The position numbers and the translations under genes were made by a program. DNA of 8,257 nucleotides, taken from assembly GCA_013820975.1 (NCBI GenBank), contig JACDHQ010000071.1, positions 1-8,257 on the forward strand, given 5' to 3'. The stretch comes from Gemmatimonadaceae bacterium. GTDB taxonomy: Bacteria; Gemmatimonadota; Gemmatimonadetes; Gemmatimonadales; Gemmatimonadaceae. The number at the start of each line of letters is the position of its first letter. Position 1 is the stretch's first letter. Under the pieces are notes generated by a model. It saw only the letters and a program-made list of their open reading frames with translations. It was not told the origin of the DNA and searched no databases. Of this stretch, positions 5,565 to 8,257 are shown one piece after another.

Positions 5565-8257
<2,693 letters not shown>

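Overview
This is a high-GC bacterial window carrying ordinary chromosomal genes: one complete four-gene minor-pilin cluster, two complete housekeeping genes, and a truncated gene at each edge. The type IV pilin set (FimT/GspH, PilV, PilW, PilX) implies a diderm bacterium. The overall style of the proteins and the GC-rich third codon positions would fit a Gemmatimonadota-like genome, but this is an inference from memory. Myxococcota, Acidobacteriota or another GC-rich diderm phylum cannot be excluded.

Layout. 2-559 (+): thymidine kinase, lacking only its extreme N-terminus. 560-855: a non-coding leader with several dyad symmetries. 856-3868 (+): fimT/gspH, pilV, pilW and pilX, closely packed. 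The first two junctions overlap by 13 bp with nearly the same sequence, and a strong rho-independent terminator at 3891-3921 closes the unit. 3943-4638 (+): a good sigma-70-type promoter followed by dephospho-CoA kinase (coaE), whose P-loop has Ser in place of the usual last Gly. 4635-5104 (+): a promoter overlapping the coaE stop codon, then gcvH. 5105-5558: a repeat-rich convergent intergenic region with a 9-bp minisatellite, nested inverted repeats and 7-bp repeats, ending with the gcvP terminator on the minus strand. 5559-8257 (-): gcvP, a fused P1+P2 glycine decarboxylase whose N-terminus lies beyond the window edge.

Function. The pilin genes probably encode the minor-pilin tip or priming complex of a type IV pilus; no major pilin, PilY1 or assembly ATPase is seen here. 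GcvH and GcvP are two partners of the glycine cleavage system: GcvP decarboxylates glycine and GcvH carries the aminomethyl group on a lipoyl lysine. They are transcribed towards each other rather than as one operon. Thymidine kinase (dTMP salvage) and CoaE (last step of CoA synthesis) are unrelated housekeeping functions.

No phage, transposase, CRISPR, tRNA or rRNA was recognised. The stretches least explained by known genes are the repeat mosaic at 5105-5558 and the structured leader at 560-855. I did not find convincing evidence of a new multi-gene system.
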